Below are positions 1-8,148 of a stretch of 23,481 bases of DNA, one piece after another. Both the position numbers and the translations under genes were made by a program. Where the stretch lies: the IMG/VR virus record IMGVR_UViG_3300025671_000539, positions 1 to 23,481 of that record. One strand, written 5' to 3'. This stretch comes from a virus. A model generated the notes under the pieces. It searched no databases and was not told the origin of the DNA. It saw nothing but the letters and a program-made list of their open reading frames with translations. How positions within the stretch are numbered: position 1 is the first letter of the stretch; every line of letters starts with the position of its first letter.

Positions 1-1
1 G

Positions 2-412
2 CGTAGTCTCATTGCCCGTGGGAACGGGGTGCGTGATGCGAAGATGGGTAGCCACGATGGCGCGGAAGCGGATGTGATGGGCATGATGGCGGAGTATGGA
101 TTTGCCAAGCAGATGAATGTATTCCCCGATCTTGGCCTTACCCCAAGGAGCGGGTCTGCGGATGGGGTAATGGCGAGCGGAAAGCGTTATGATATAAAAG
201 CGTCCAAGCACAAGAGTGCGAGGCTACTTAGCACACTCAAGGTAAACCCCGATGTGGATGTGTATGTGCTGTGTGTGGTGGATGGAAACACTTTGGATTT
301 TAAGGGATGGGCGTGGAAGCACGAACTCATCAAGGAGGAAAATAAGAAAGACCTCGGTCATGGCGTGGGCTATGCGTTGGATCAGGATAAGTTGAGGAAG
401 TTTAATGCCTAA
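2..412 (+). CDS. PD-(D/E)XK nuclease-like phage protein (5' end outside window)
   Basis: The frame is open to the left edge, so the true start probably lies upstream. The first in-window candidate start is a GTG at 29, but the in-frame codons before it read like coding sequence. Numbering from that GTG, the protein has an acidic N-terminal helix (E13, D15, E22), then D45 and a Y-D-I-K strand (D55, K57), a spacing like the D...(D/E)xK active site of the restriction-endonuclease fold. A C-terminal G-W-A-W-K-H-E-L stretch is also typical of small phage proteins of this kind. Which nucleic acid it cuts, or whether it is active, cannot be read from the sequence. It overlaps the start of the large terminase gene by 8 bases, so a role linked to packaging or to late DNA processing is plausible but inferred. 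A degenerate, non-catalytic member of the fold is the main alternative. Confidence 0.6.
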   Translation, partial: RSLIARGNGVRDAKMGSHDGAEADVMGMMAEYGFAKQMNVFPDLGLTPRSGSADGVMASGKRYDIKASKHKSARLLSTLKVNPDVDVYVLCVVDGNTLDFKGWAWKHELIKEENKKDLGHGVGYALDQDKLRKFNA

Positions 413-2081
413 GTTCACCTATGCAGATGAGATAGACGCGAACTTCGGTATCCCGTGGACGAATGATCTACGGTTTACCAAGGGCGATTTAGAGTGTGCG
501 TTATCCGAGGAAGAGATCGATGCTCTTCCGCCTGAGCGTGCAGAGATGCTTAGTCGCTTACTGATCGACCAACCCAATAGCGAGAAGGAAGATCCAATCC
601 AATGGGGTTGGACTCTTCCTGGGTGGCGTAGGGTGATGGATAATTGGAAGGATACGAAAATCCATGTGATCCTCGGCGGTAACCGTAGCTCAAAGACGAT
701 GTTCGCTTCCCGCATGCTGGTACACTTGGCTCAGTCCATCCCCGAAGCAGAGATTCGCTCGATGCATGTTACGGAGGAGCGAAGCATAACGGATGCACAG
801 AAGTATATTTGGCAAAACTTACCAGCACGCTACAAGCGGGCAAAGAAGAAGAGCGAGAACCATAGCTTGCAGTACAACCAAAAGAATGGGTTTAACTCTG
901 CCAAAGCAATCTTACCGCCCACCACCCCCGGTGCAGAGCGTGGAAGTACGATATATTTTAACAATTATAGGCAGTACATGGCAGACCCTCAGATATTCGA
1001 GGGTTGGTCTGCACACGCCATCCACCTGGATGAGGAGGTCCCCGAAAGTATATTCAATACATTGCTTGGACGGACGGTGGATTATCACGGGCGTTTGATC
1101 CTTACTTTCACAACCTTGCAAGGCTGGACACCTCTAATCAATAGTTTGCTCAAGGGTGCAGAGACTGTGCAGTCCAGGTATAGCGATATTATTGGTAGGG
1201 AATTACCTACTGAGCAAATTTGTCACAATTGGCCGGACTGCCGCATTTATTATTTTTGGACCGAGCATAACCCATTTATAGACGGACAAGAGTTAATTCG
1301 CACATACTCTCGGCAACCATTGGAAGCGAAGCTGGCCCGGCTCTATGGTATACCGTCCAAGGCGATGGAGGGGCGTTTTCCAAAATTCAACCGCGAAACG
1401 AATGTTGTGCCACATGAGAAGATCCCCTTCATCGCCGATCCGTCCACCCCATGCACCCGTTACTTTGTGTGCGACCCTGGGGGGAGCAAGCCTTGGGTGG
1501 CGATATGGGCGGGTGTGATGCCGGATGGGCGAATCTATATTTACCGCGAGTTCCCTGACAGCACGATGGGGCAATGGGCATTACCACATGTCAATGCATT
1601 GGGGAAAAGTGTGGGTAAAGCGGGTCCCGCCCAGCGTCCGCTAGGATGGGGGTACGAGGATTACCGCAACCACTTCGAGGACTTGGAGGATGGGGAGGAT
1701 ATATTTGAGCGTATTGTGGACCCACGCATGGGAGCGGCCACGGTGCGAACAAAGGAGGGGGAGAGCAATATCATAAATCAAATGGCAAACCTCGACTTTG
1801 TATTTCGTCCCGCTCCAGGCGTGGATATCGAGGCGGGTATTGCCAAGATCAATGATGCCCTTGCATGGGATGATTCCGAGCCTATGACTCCTCGTAATCG
1901 CCCAAAGCTCTACATATCAGACAATTGCGACAATACAATTACCTCGCTCCTTGAGTACAGCGGGCAGAGTAGGGGGGAGCATTTTAAGGATCAGATCGAT
2001 TGTATCCGCTATTTACTCGTCAGCGGAGCCGAGCATATCACAGGTGCGAGCCTCCAATGCACAGGTGGTGGCGGGTATTAA
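405..2081 (+). CDS. terL: Terminase large subunit (ATPase-nuclease DNA packaging motor)
   Basis: Motor that pumps phage DNA into the procapsid through the portal and cuts the concatemer. The 558-aa protein shows a Walker A-like loop GGNRSSKT at residues 91-98, a Walker B strand AIHLDEE at 205-211 with the D-E pair, and a TFTTLQG segment (234-240) fitting the coupling motif. The C-terminal RNase H-like nuclease half supplies three acidic clusters: D357 in VCDPGG, D439 in IVDP, and D529/D532 near FKDQIDCIRYLL. Length is normal for a TerL. The ATG overlaps the end of the upstream nuclease-like gene by 8 bases, so translation is probably coupled. No small terminase was recognised in the window; it may lie upstream. 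Both catalytic domains look intact. Confidence 0.95.
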   Translation: MPKFTYADEIDANFGIPWTNDLRFTKGDLECALSEEEIDALPPERAEMLSRLLIDQPNSEKEDPIQWGWTLPGWRRVMDNWKDTKIHVILGGNRSSKTMFASRMLVHLAQSIPEAEIRSMHVTEERSITDAQKYIWQNLPARYKRAKKKSENHSLQYNQKNGFNSAKAILPPTTPGAERGSTIYFNNYRQYMADPQIFEGWSAHAIHLDEEVPESIFNTLLGRTVDYHGRLILTFTTLQGWTPLINSLLKGAETVQSRYSDIIGRELPTEQICHNWPDCRIYYFWTEHNPFIDGQELIRTYSRQPLEAKLARLYGIPSKAMEGRFPKFNRETNVVPHEKIPFIADPSTPCTRYFVCDPGGSKPWVAIWAGVMPDGRIYIYREFPDSTMGQWALPHVNALGKSVGKAGPAQRPLGWGYEDYRNHFEDLEDGEDIFERIVDPRMGAATVRTKEGESNIINQMANLDFVFRPAPGVDIEAGIAKINDALAWDDSEPMTPRNRPKLYISDNCDNTITSLLEYSGQSRGEHFKDQIDCIRYLLVSGAEHITGASLQCTGGGGY

Positions 2082-2082
2082 G

Positions 2083-2111
2083 TTGACGAGTCAAGGACAA
2101 AAAGCTACATT
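2083..2111 (+). promoter_or_regulatory. Possible sigma70-type promoter before the portal gene
   Basis: In the terL-portal gap there is TTGACG (2083-2088), a 17-base spacer, and TACATT (2106-2111), matching the -35 and -10 consensus at five and four positions. Transcription would begin near 2118, almost at the ATG at 2121, so a transcript from here would be nearly leaderless for the portal. The match may be chance. Confidence 0.3.
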
Positions 2112-4193
2112 GTGCTACGCATGCACAATTCCTCTGATCCCGAACTCTTGTTCGTTTCCAAGGAACCCGACATAAACTATTTGCGGGATACTTACCGCGA
2201 AACACAGTCGAGCCTTGGCGAATGGATAGATCGTAGACAACGCGACTACGATGTACGGAATTGTATGTGGGCGGGAAAGTCGAATGACTTTAAGAAGCAT
2301 TCCGCAAATTCCGAAACAGGCGAGGTATTCCCTTGGCCTGGTGCGAGTGACCAAGAGATACGCTTAGTTGATAACCAAATAAACAAGTGTGTGGCCATGT
2401 GCCTCAACTCGGTACGCCAAGCCCATGTGGTGGCTACTCCTGTGGAATCCAGCGATATTGAGCGTGCCAATGTAATATCTTTATTTGTCCGTTGGTTGGT
2501 AAATACCAAGATGGATGACTTTTACGATCAAGTGGAGTTAGGGTTAAATCATCTCTTTGAGAAGGGAATGATGGTCCACTATGTGTACTACGAGTCTCAA
2601 GACCTAAAGCAACAGCAGTCAATTAAGTTGGATGAGATTGCCATGGCTATGCCACAGATCGCCGAGGCGATCCAGGATGGCAGTATGGACGAAGAGTTGT
2701 CCGCCGCTATGTCCGAGCAGTTCGATGTCTCCAAGAAGAAATCGAGAAGCATGCTCAAGGAGTTGCGCAAGGAGGGAGAAACCACAATCCCTGTCACTCG
2801 TCAGGTCATCAGCCGACCACGCATAAAAGCTCTTGCTCCTGACGAGGACATTTTTTGGCCCAACTACACAATCGACCCACAGGAAGCACCCTATGTTTTC
2901 CATGTGTTAAACATGACTCCCGAACAACTTCGCTCCAAAATACAAACCGAAGGGTGGAGCGAGGAGTTTGTGGATAAAGCCATAGAATCCGCAACCATTG
3001 GGGAGAACGATGTCTACACGCATAACCTTAGTTTACAGGATGAGATCCTCCGAGATGACGATGAAACCATCCGTATTGTTTACTGTTACCAACGCCTGTT
3101 GGATGAAGATGATATCCCAGGCATATTCTGCACCGTATTCTGTAATGAAGTTCCTGACCTTTATGCAAAACATACGCTCATGGATTATGGGCATGGTGGA
3201 TACCCTTTTGTCGTGTCCACTTATGAAAAAACTTCTAAGCGGCTCTACTCCTCCCGCTCCATCCCGGAAGTCGGCGAACCGTTCCAGCAAGTCATCAAAG
3301 TCGAAACGGACGCGAGCATCGACAGGCAAAGCATCGCCACGGTCCCGCCGCTCGAACACCCGCTCGGCCGCGCGCCGTCCAAGTGGGGGCCGGGGGTAAG
3401 AGTACCTTACCGCACACCTGGCGAAATTCGCTTTGCTGATACCCCGCGTTACGATGCGGGTTCCACCGAGGTACGCAGATTTGTACAGGAAATGTTTGAC
3501 CGCTACATGGGCAACAACGCACCAGGTGTGGACCCCGTGGAGTCGCAGATTAAACAGCAAAACATCATCAACCGCGTACTGCACCATATGAAAAAAGTGG
3601 TGGATCAAGTGTACACCTTGTACCAGCAGTACGGCCCGGACCAAGAATATTTTAGAGTCACAGGCGTACAAGACATGCAGAAGTATGCAAAGGGCAGACC
3701 TGGAGAACGATTTGACTTTTACATGCAGTACGATGTGGCTACTCAAGACCCTGAGCAAATGCTCGAACGGGTGAAGACGATTGGCACAATTGCTGGCACG
3801 ATGGATAAGAATGGCGTGGTTGATACCGAGCAACTCCTCGCTATGGCAATCGGGCAAGTTATGCCCGGTGCGGCAGAGAAAGTAATCTTGCCCAAGGAAA
3901 CTGCCACACAGAAAGCAATGGAGGAGGAGCGTCAATTAATCGCCGAGCTAGTTGCGGGTGTACCACCCAATGTACGCGAGAACGATGCTCACGAGATGAA
4001 GCTCCAAGTATTTCAGCAATGGTTACAACAGCCCGATATCCAGCAAAAAGCCCAGCAAGACCAAGCGTTAGCCGAGCGTATCCAAGGGTATATAAAACAG
4101 CGTCAGTTCGCGATCCAGCAAAAACAAAACGCTACCATTGGTAGGCTAGGAGCCGCACCCACACAATTTGGACAAACAGCTAGTGCGGCATGA
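2112..4193 (+). CDS. Portal protein
   Basis: A 693-aa protein directly after TerL and before the scaffold and capsid genes, the standard place for the portal: the dodecameric ring at the capsid vertex through which DNA enters and leaves. Supporting traits are its length, an acidic/aromatic N-terminal third, a long helical region around residues 480-510, and a Gln-rich, helical C-terminal tail (about 600-690) like the barrel/tail of podoviral portals. Two starts are possible, GTG at 2112 or ATG at 2121. An AAGGA at 2093-2097 is 14 bases before the GTG, so the start is not firmly decided. The end overlaps the next gene by four bases (ATGA). Codons for residues about 380-430 (3241-3405) are strikingly GC-rich compared with both flanks, though the reading frame is unbroken. 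Assignment rests on position and general character more than on a single diagnostic motif. Confidence 0.85.
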   Translation: MLRMHNSSDPELLFVSKEPDINYLRDTYRETQSSLGEWIDRRQRDYDVRNCMWAGKSNDFKKHSANSETGEVFPWPGASDQEIRLVDNQINKCVAMCLNSVRQAHVVATPVESSDIERANVISLFVRWLVNTKMDDFYDQVELGLNHLFEKGMMVHYVYYESQDLKQQQSIKLDEIAMAMPQIAEAIQDGSMDEELSAAMSEQFDVSKKKSRSMLKELRKEGETTIPVTRQVISRPRIKALAPDEDIFWPNYTIDPQEAPYVFHVLNMTPEQLRSKIQTEGWSEEFVDKAIESATIGENDVYTHNLSLQDEILRDDDETIRIVYCYQRLLDEDDIPGIFCTVFCNEVPDLYAKHTLMDYGHGGYPFVVSTYEKTSKRLYSSRSIPEVGEPFQQVIKVETDASIDRQSIATVPPLEHPLGRAPSKWGPGVRVPYRTPGEIRFADTPRYDAGSTEVRRFVQEMFDRYMGNNAPGVDPVESQIKQQNIINRVLHHMKKVVDQVYTLYQQYGPDQEYFRVTGVQDMQKYAKGRPGERFDFYMQYDVATQDPEQMLERVKTIGTIAGTMDKNGVVDTEQLLAMAIGQVMPGAAEKVILPKETATQKAMEEERQLIAELVAGVPPNVRENDAHEMKLQVFQQWLQQPDIQQKAQQDQALAERIQGYIKQRQFAIQQKQNATIGRLGAAPTQFGQTASAA

Positions 4194-4438
4194 GCATAAC
4201 TCATCGTGGTGAGCGATTCTCAGGATACAATAAACCTAAGCGAACTCCTGGCAAATCTAAGAAGTTTGCCGTACTCGCAAAAGAGGGAGACAAAGTTCGT
4301 CTTGTTCGTTTTGGAGATCCCAACATGTCCATTAAAAAGAACATACCCGCACGGCGTAAATCCTTCCGAGCGCGACATAAGTGCGATGAAAAGAAGTCTA
4401 AACTAACCGCTGGTTATTGGTCCTGTAAGAAATGGTGA
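4190..4438 (+). CDS. Small basic protein with RRKSFRARHKC...YWSC motif
   Basis: An 82-aa, very basic protein. Its C-terminal half carries the distinctive pattern IPARRKSFRARHKCD (residues 52-66) and YWSCKKW (76-82), with H63, C65 and C79 as possible metal or disulfide ligands. From memory, short proteins with this RxRHxC...YWSC signature recur beside head genes in marine and other environmental phages, but I know no established function. It starts inside the portal stop codon (ATGA overlap) and is followed four bases later by another small gene, so it is translated with the packaging genes. A structural or DNA-binding role in the head is only a guess from charge and neighbourhood. Confidence 0.75.
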   Translation: MSITHRGERFSGYNKPKRTPGKSKKFAVLAKEGDKVRLVRFGDPNMSIKKNIPARRKSFRARHKCDEKKSKLTAGYWSCKKW

Positions 4439-4442
4439 TCAA

Positions 4443-4676
4443 ATGAAACGAAAAAAGTACCACTCGGTAGATGCTGAAGAAGCAATCAACGCCCTACGAT
4501 TCCTCAAGAACGAACCCCATTTTAAAACATACATTGAGGTACGCGAGGCGATGCGGGAGGAAACTATCCGCGAATTACAAAACCGCAAAAATATTGAGAA
4601 CCAAAATCTTCACTTTCACTTCACAGGAAAACTAGAAGCCATAGACGAAGAATTGGACAACTTTTACAGCCTTTAA
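4443..4676 (+). CDS. Small helical protein of unknown function
   Basis: A 77-aa, charged and predominantly helical protein (a long amphipathic stretch over residues 10-55) that I do not recognise. It lies four bases after the preceding gene and ends 18 bases before a strong intrinsic terminator, making it the last gene of the packaging transcript. It has no signal peptide, membrane segment or cysteine motif. It could be a minor head component or assembly factor, but nothing in the sequence decides this. Confidence 0.65.
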   Translation: MKRKKYHSVDAEEAINALRFLKNEPHFKTYIEVREAMREETIRELQNRKNIENQNLHFHFTGKLEAIDEELDNFYSL

Positions 4677-4694
4677 TCTTACCAATAGATTCTT

Positions 4695-4731
4695 AGCCCT
4701 CACGGTTCAGGAGTGTCCGTGGGGGCTTTTT
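4695..4731 (+). terminator. Rho-independent terminator after the packaging/portal genes
   Basis: An 11-base stem (AGCCCTCACGG, 4695-4705, with CCGTGGGGGCT, 4717-4727, containing one G-U pair) closes an 11-base loop and runs into TTTTT. It separates the TerL-portal group from the scaffold-capsid group, so the latter needs its own promoter or read-through. Confidence 0.9.
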
Positions 4732-4762
4732 GTTGCCATTTGCTCTACATGTAGCTAAATTT

Positions 4763-4771
4763 TGCTACACT
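4763..4771 (+). promoter_or_regulatory. Possible extended -10 promoter for the scaffold-capsid operon
   Basis: TGCTACACT fits an extended -10 element (TGn plus TACACT) about 25 bases upstream of the scaffold ATG and just after the terminator at 4695-4731, where a promoter is expected. No good -35 is visible. A perfect 10-base palindrome, CTACATGTAG (4745-4754), sits immediately upstream and could be a regulator site. The surrounding sequence repeats GCTA-type motifs. Confidence 0.3.
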
Positions 4772-4795
4772 AGGCTACTAAAGCCTTGACAACTT

Positions 4796-5902
4796 ATGGA
4801 AACATTAACCGAAGAGGTTGTCTCGGAATCCTCTGAAAATTCCGCGAATAATATAACGCAAGGAGAGGGTAACCTTTCGATGGCCGAATTTGCCGATCAG
4901 TTACTGAAACGCAAGGAACAGCCGGAGGAAGCACAACCCGTTCCTACCGAAGAGATTGAAGAACCCGCTGAAGAAACTGCGGAGCCTACGGATATCTTAA
5001 CGGAAAACACAGAGTCTGCCGAAGAGGAGCAAGTGGAAGAAGATGAATCTTCGCCGCCCGCAGATCCTTCGGATGTTCTTTCCAAATTTAACATCGACCT
5101 GGATAACCTATCCGAAGAGGAGTCCCGCGATCTAGCCAAGGCGCTGAATGCATCTGCCGTCAAACGCTTTGGTCGCTTAACCGCTCAGAAAAAAGCACTA
5201 CTCGCAGAAAATGCAGAGTTGCAAGCACAGGCCGTACAAGCCCAGCAAACGCAAAGTGCCGAACTGCCTGAGTTCCTCAAGGATAATGCCTTGCACAATG
5301 TAAGCGATGTCCAATCTCTCCGTAAAGAAGTTGAGCAACTTACCGCCCTCGTAGAGTGGGCAGATGAGAACCTCGACAACGAAGTGGAGTACGATGACAA
5401 CGGTAACGAGTATGTGGCAAAGGACGGGGACAAAGTCTACAGCAAAGCAGACTTACGCCGGATCAAAGCAAACGCTAACAAGATCCTCCGTAAAGATGCC
5501 CCCGCCCGGCAGAAATGGTTACAAGAGCGTACCCAAGCAGATCAGCAAGCCTTGCAAACCTTCGAGTTCCTCGGAGATGAGCATAGCGATAACTACAAGC
5601 TGTTCATGCAAGTAAAGGAGTCCCCGCTCTACAAGCCCTTGGTTCAATACTTACCTAACTCTAACTTCGCACTTGGACTTATGGTGGAGGGATTAAACGC
5701 AGTCAAAGCTAGACAAGCACAAAAGGCCGCACCTAAACCCAAACCCAAAGCACCAACCGCGAGTACCGAGGCGGGTACAGCTAGGCCCAAGACTCCCCAG
5801 GCGAATGCTCAGAAAGCTCTGCAAGCGGCGAAGGCGAAATTCGACCGATCAGGCTCAATGGCAGACTACCAAGCATATCTTAAACTTAAAAATAAATCAT
5901 AA
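4796..5902 (+). CDS. Scaffolding protein
   Basis: A 368-aa protein immediately upstream of the major capsid gene, the usual scaffold position. Residues about 40-95 are extremely acidic and rich in Glu, Pro, Ser and Thr. Residues about 125-155 are Ala/Gln/Leu-rich and likely coiled coil. A Lys/Pro/Ala-rich segment (about 300-330) precedes a short helical C-terminus ending in YQAYLKLKNKS, reminiscent of the basic helix with which many scaffolds bind the coat protein. There is no cysteine and little hydrophobic core, as expected for an elongated assembly protein that leaves or is degraded before DNA entry. No separate prohead protease gene was seen. The ATG has only a weak ribosome site. Confidence 0.82.
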   Translation: METLTEEVVSESSENSANNITQGEGNLSMAEFADQLLKRKEQPEEAQPVPTEEIEEPAEETAEPTDILTENTESAEEEQVEEDESSPPADPSDVLSKFNIDLDNLSEEESRDLAKALNASAVKRFGRLTAQKKALLAENAELQAQAVQAQQTQSAELPEFLKDNALHNVSDVQSLRKEVEQLTALVEWADENLDNEVEYDDNGNEYVAKDGDKVYSKADLRRIKANANKILRKDAPARQKWLQERTQADQQALQTFEFLGDEHSDNYKLFMQVKESPLYKPLVQYLPNSNFALGLMVEGLNAVKARQAQKAAPKPKPKAPTASTEAGTARPKTPQANAQKALQAAKAKFDRSGSMADYQAYLKLKNKS

Positions 5903-5922
5903 ACCTTTAGGAGGACAAAACT

Positions 5923-6897
5923 ATGGCAATGGCCAAAACAACCAATGTGTCAGGAAATCGCGAGTCACTCAGCGATATCCTTACAATCTTAGAACCTGAG
6001 CGCACCCCGCTTCTATCCCTTGCTAAAAAAGGAAAAGCCAACGGCACATTCTTTGAATGGCAAGTGGACGACATGAGCGAGCCAGCCTTCGCTGGAGTCG
6101 TTGAAGGTACTGACGAGACTAGCTTTACCAATAAGCAAGCCAACCGTGCAAAACTCGGAAACTACATCCAAGTATTCCGCCGTAACTACCAAGTTTCCAA
6201 CATCCAGGAGCTTGTCGATGTGGCTGGTGTGGACAACGAGTTTGCTTATGCCGAAAGCAAAGCTGTTCGGGAAATAAAGCGCGATTTGGAAAGTGCGCTT
6301 TGCTCCGCACAAGACCGTCAGCAAGACGATGGATCTTCCAACCCATACAAGACCCGTGGTCTTTTCAAGTGGTTAGGCGAAGGTGGACAACCCGCTGATG
6401 TTGGAGCCGGATTCCAATCCGTAGCCAGCGTATCCTTGGGTGCGTCTGCATTCACCGAAGCCAACATGAACGGCTTACTTCAAGACTTGTACGAAGCTAA
6501 CGGAATGCCCGGTGGTCAACTTACCTTGATCGCTGGTCCTGGGCTGAAGCGCGACATCTCTGATTTCGCTCGTCAGGAAGGTACAACCACCGCGTTGAAC
6601 TTTCAAGTTACTCAACCCGCTGAGTCCAAGTCCATCTCGCTCGTAGTAAATATGTATGAGGGAGACTTCGGAAATGTGGCCGTGGTTCCATCTTTGTTCC
6701 TTAACAGAACAAGCGGATCGGCAACTGTTGACACCAATGCTGGTTTACTTATCGATCCTGAGTACATTGCCGTAAACACCCTTAAAGCTGAGTCTAACTC
6801 CGAGCTTGAGAACAAAGGTGGCGGTCGCCGTGGATTCTGCGAAGTGATTGCTGGCTTAGCCTGTTTATCACCCAAAGCACACGGTAAAGTTAATTAA
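5923..6897 (+). CDS. Major capsid protein (DUF5309/SU10-like HK97-fold)
   Basis: A 324-aa protein that should form the capsid shell. The N-terminus reads like the family typified by the phage SU10 capsid protein: a GNRESLSDIL start, LEPERTPLLSL (residues 23-33), a FEWQVDDM strand (44-51), EGTDE (61-65), a QVFRRNYQVS strand (83-92) and a long helix ending VREIKRDLESAL (115-126). The family name is assigned from memory of these motifs. Expression is expected to be very high: a perfect AGGAGG at 5909-5914 stands eight bases before the ATG, the strongest ribosome site in the structural region. A stable GC hairpin follows the stop codon. No cleaved pro-region is evident. Confidence 0.92.
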   Translation: MAMAKTTNVSGNRESLSDILTILEPERTPLLSLAKKGKANGTFFEWQVDDMSEPAFAGVVEGTDETSFTNKQANRAKLGNYIQVFRRNYQVSNIQELVDVAGVDNEFAYAESKAVREIKRDLESALCSAQDRQQDDGSSNPYKTRGLFKWLGEGGQPADVGAGFQSVASVSLGASAFTEANMNGLLQDLYEANGMPGGQLTLIAGPGLKRDISDFARQEGTTTALNFQVTQPAESKSISLVVNMYEGDFGNVAVVPSLFLNRTSGSATVDTNAGLLIDPEYIAVNTLKAESNSELENKGGGRRGFCEVIAGLACLSPKAHGKVN

Positions 6898-6923
6898 TCG
6901 TTTGTTTAGCATCTAACCGGGGA

Positions 6924-6956
6924 GGGGAGAGGTACTGCGTAGCGGGGCCTCTCCCC
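6924..6956 (+). other. Stable hairpin downstream of the major capsid gene
   Basis: Perfect 9-base inverted repeat GGGGAGAGG / CCTCTCCCC with a 15-base loop, located 26 bases after the capsid stop. No U-tract follows, so it is not a classical intrinsic terminator. It may protect the 3' end of a capsid message or partly attenuate transcription into the downstream connector genes. Confidence 0.6.
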
Positions 6957-6974
6957 AAACCTTATACACACACT

Positions 6975-7331
6975 ATGCCTGACTTACTCATCCCAAAGTG
7001 GAAAAACGGAAACGGTTCACAGTTCATGAAGAACTTGGATCGTTATTTGCGTTATGAAGTGGATCTCGAACAGCACGAAGCAGTCATGCGCGAAAAAATG
7101 GCAATGAAAGAGAACCAAGAAATGGGAGTCGCCAAGATGGAAGGACTCGGACAACTCAAAGCAAGTATCCCCGCACGCGAGTACTTTCGCTGGCATCAAG
7201 CCGAGCGTGGATGCTGGGGAGACAAGTCCTTCGTAAAAGAGTTCCTTCGCGATAACCCATCCTTCAAAGCAAAGACGCTATCCAGGCAGTCCTTCAGCGG
7301 ACCATCGTTTGGCAATAAAGCCCTGGCATGA
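6975..7331 (+). CDS. Small protein of unknown function between capsid and connector genes
   Basis: A 118-aa, charged protein. Residues about 18-60 form a helical segment rich in Met, Glu and Lys. The second half contains PAREYFRWHQAERGCWGDKSF, with aromatic residues and a single cysteine, then a basic Ser-rich tail. I do not recognise the family. It lies between the capsid gene and the connector-like gene and its stop overlaps the next start by four bases (ATGA), so it is co-translated with virion components and is probably a minor head or head-completion protein. No good Shine-Dalgarno precedes the ATG; the post-capsid hairpin lies just upstream. Confidence 0.7.
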   Translation: MPDLLIPKWKNGNGSQFMKNLDRYLRYEVDLEQHEAVMREKMAMKENQEMGVAKMEGLGQLKASIPAREYFRWHQAERGCWGDKSFVKEFLRDNPSFKAKTLSRQSFSGPSFGNKALA

Positions 7332-8146
7332 GGCAAGTAACCGTCAGCAAACTGCTCGATAACCTCAAGCACATGGCGGGGTTAGACAGCTTGCTTACGC
7401 AAGAACAAGATGCGGCGGTACGCAGTTTTAATCGCTTTGGCAGATTAGCATGGGAGCGTGCAAGATGGCCCGACACCATACGCTTAGAACCAAAGCTACC
7501 CGATGTCCAGGTACGATCCATCGAAGTAACCGTTGGTGGGAGTGGATACACCTCTGTACCTACCGTTACCATTAGCGGAAGTGCCACAGCCACCGCCACT
7601 ATCAATGCCGATGGGCAAGTAAATGGCGTAGCAGTCACAGACAACGGCACAGGCTACCTCGCAGAACCCACCATCACCTTTAGCGGTGGAGGCGGAACCG
7701 GGGCAGAAGCAAAAGCCACCATGATGGGTATCCTCGATTTCGGGTCTGACATTGGCGAGATCATGCGTGTTACCGAACGCGATCCCTACGCCTATGGAAA
7801 CCCAGCCGAAGTGGCGTACCGCGTGGAGTATTCCGCAAGCGGGTATGGTCGGGTAGTCCTGGTAAACCGTGCGGGTACTGCACCCGTGTATGTGCTATAC
7901 CGCACACCCTTCACGGACTATGTGTCGAGCGATACGGATTTTCCGTACATATTTTCTGAGTATGCGGTTTTAGGAGCATTTAGTGACATGCTAAACTCAG
8001 ACGGGCAGATGGATAAAGCGCTCGCGGTACAGCAACAAGCAGAAGCAGTTCTTATAGCCGAGTTAGACAAACTCGAACGACAGCAAGGGCAAAGCAATTT
8101 CATACAATTCACAACATACGGATCCACGATCCAAACACCTTATTAA
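7328..8146 (+). CDS. Head-tail connector/adaptor-like protein with inserted beta domain
   Basis: A 272-aa protein where podoviruses encode the adaptor that docks under the portal. The N-terminal helical part (residues 1-60, including RFGRLAWERARWP) and the C-terminal part (about 135-260, with a YRTPF strand and a closing long helix) look like one all-helical connector. Between them, residues about 62-132 are a low-complexity Gly/Thr/Val beta segment carrying two copies of a repeat: GGSGYTSVPTVTISG at 70-84 and NGTGYLAEPTITFSG at 106-120. That repeat is familiar from phage tail and surface proteins. The insertion may be displayed outside the neck. It starts in an ATGA overlap with the preceding gene. 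The connector assignment is positional. Confidence 0.65.
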   Translation: MRQVTVSKLLDNLKHMAGLDSLLTQEQDAAVRSFNRFGRLAWERARWPDTIRLEPKLPDVQVRSIEVTVGGSGYTSVPTVTISGSATATATINADGQVNGVAVTDNGTGYLAEPTITFSGGGGTGAEAKATMMGILDFGSDIGEIMRVTERDPYAYGNPAEVAYRVEYSASGYGRVVLVNRAGTAPVYVLYRTPFTDYVSSDTDFPYIFSEYAVLGAFSDMLNSDGQMDKALAVQQQAEAVLIAELDKLERQQGQSNFIQFTTYGSTIQTPY

Positions 8147-8148
8147 TT

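Noticed and set aside
3033-3935. A 300-codon open frame on the minus strand opposite the portal gene
   Set aside because: The portal frame is coherent and longer. The minus frame is Cys/Arg/His-rich without family features or a ribosome site, and is partly kept open by the GC-rich patch.
4206-4406. A 66-codon alternative frame over the small RARHxC gene
   Set aside because: The other frame has the distinctive conserved-looking motif and is coupled to the portal stop; this one has no features.
4786-4791. TTGACA just upstream of the scaffold ATG as a -35 box
   Set aside because: A matching -10 would fall inside the coding region and none is present at 16-18 bases.
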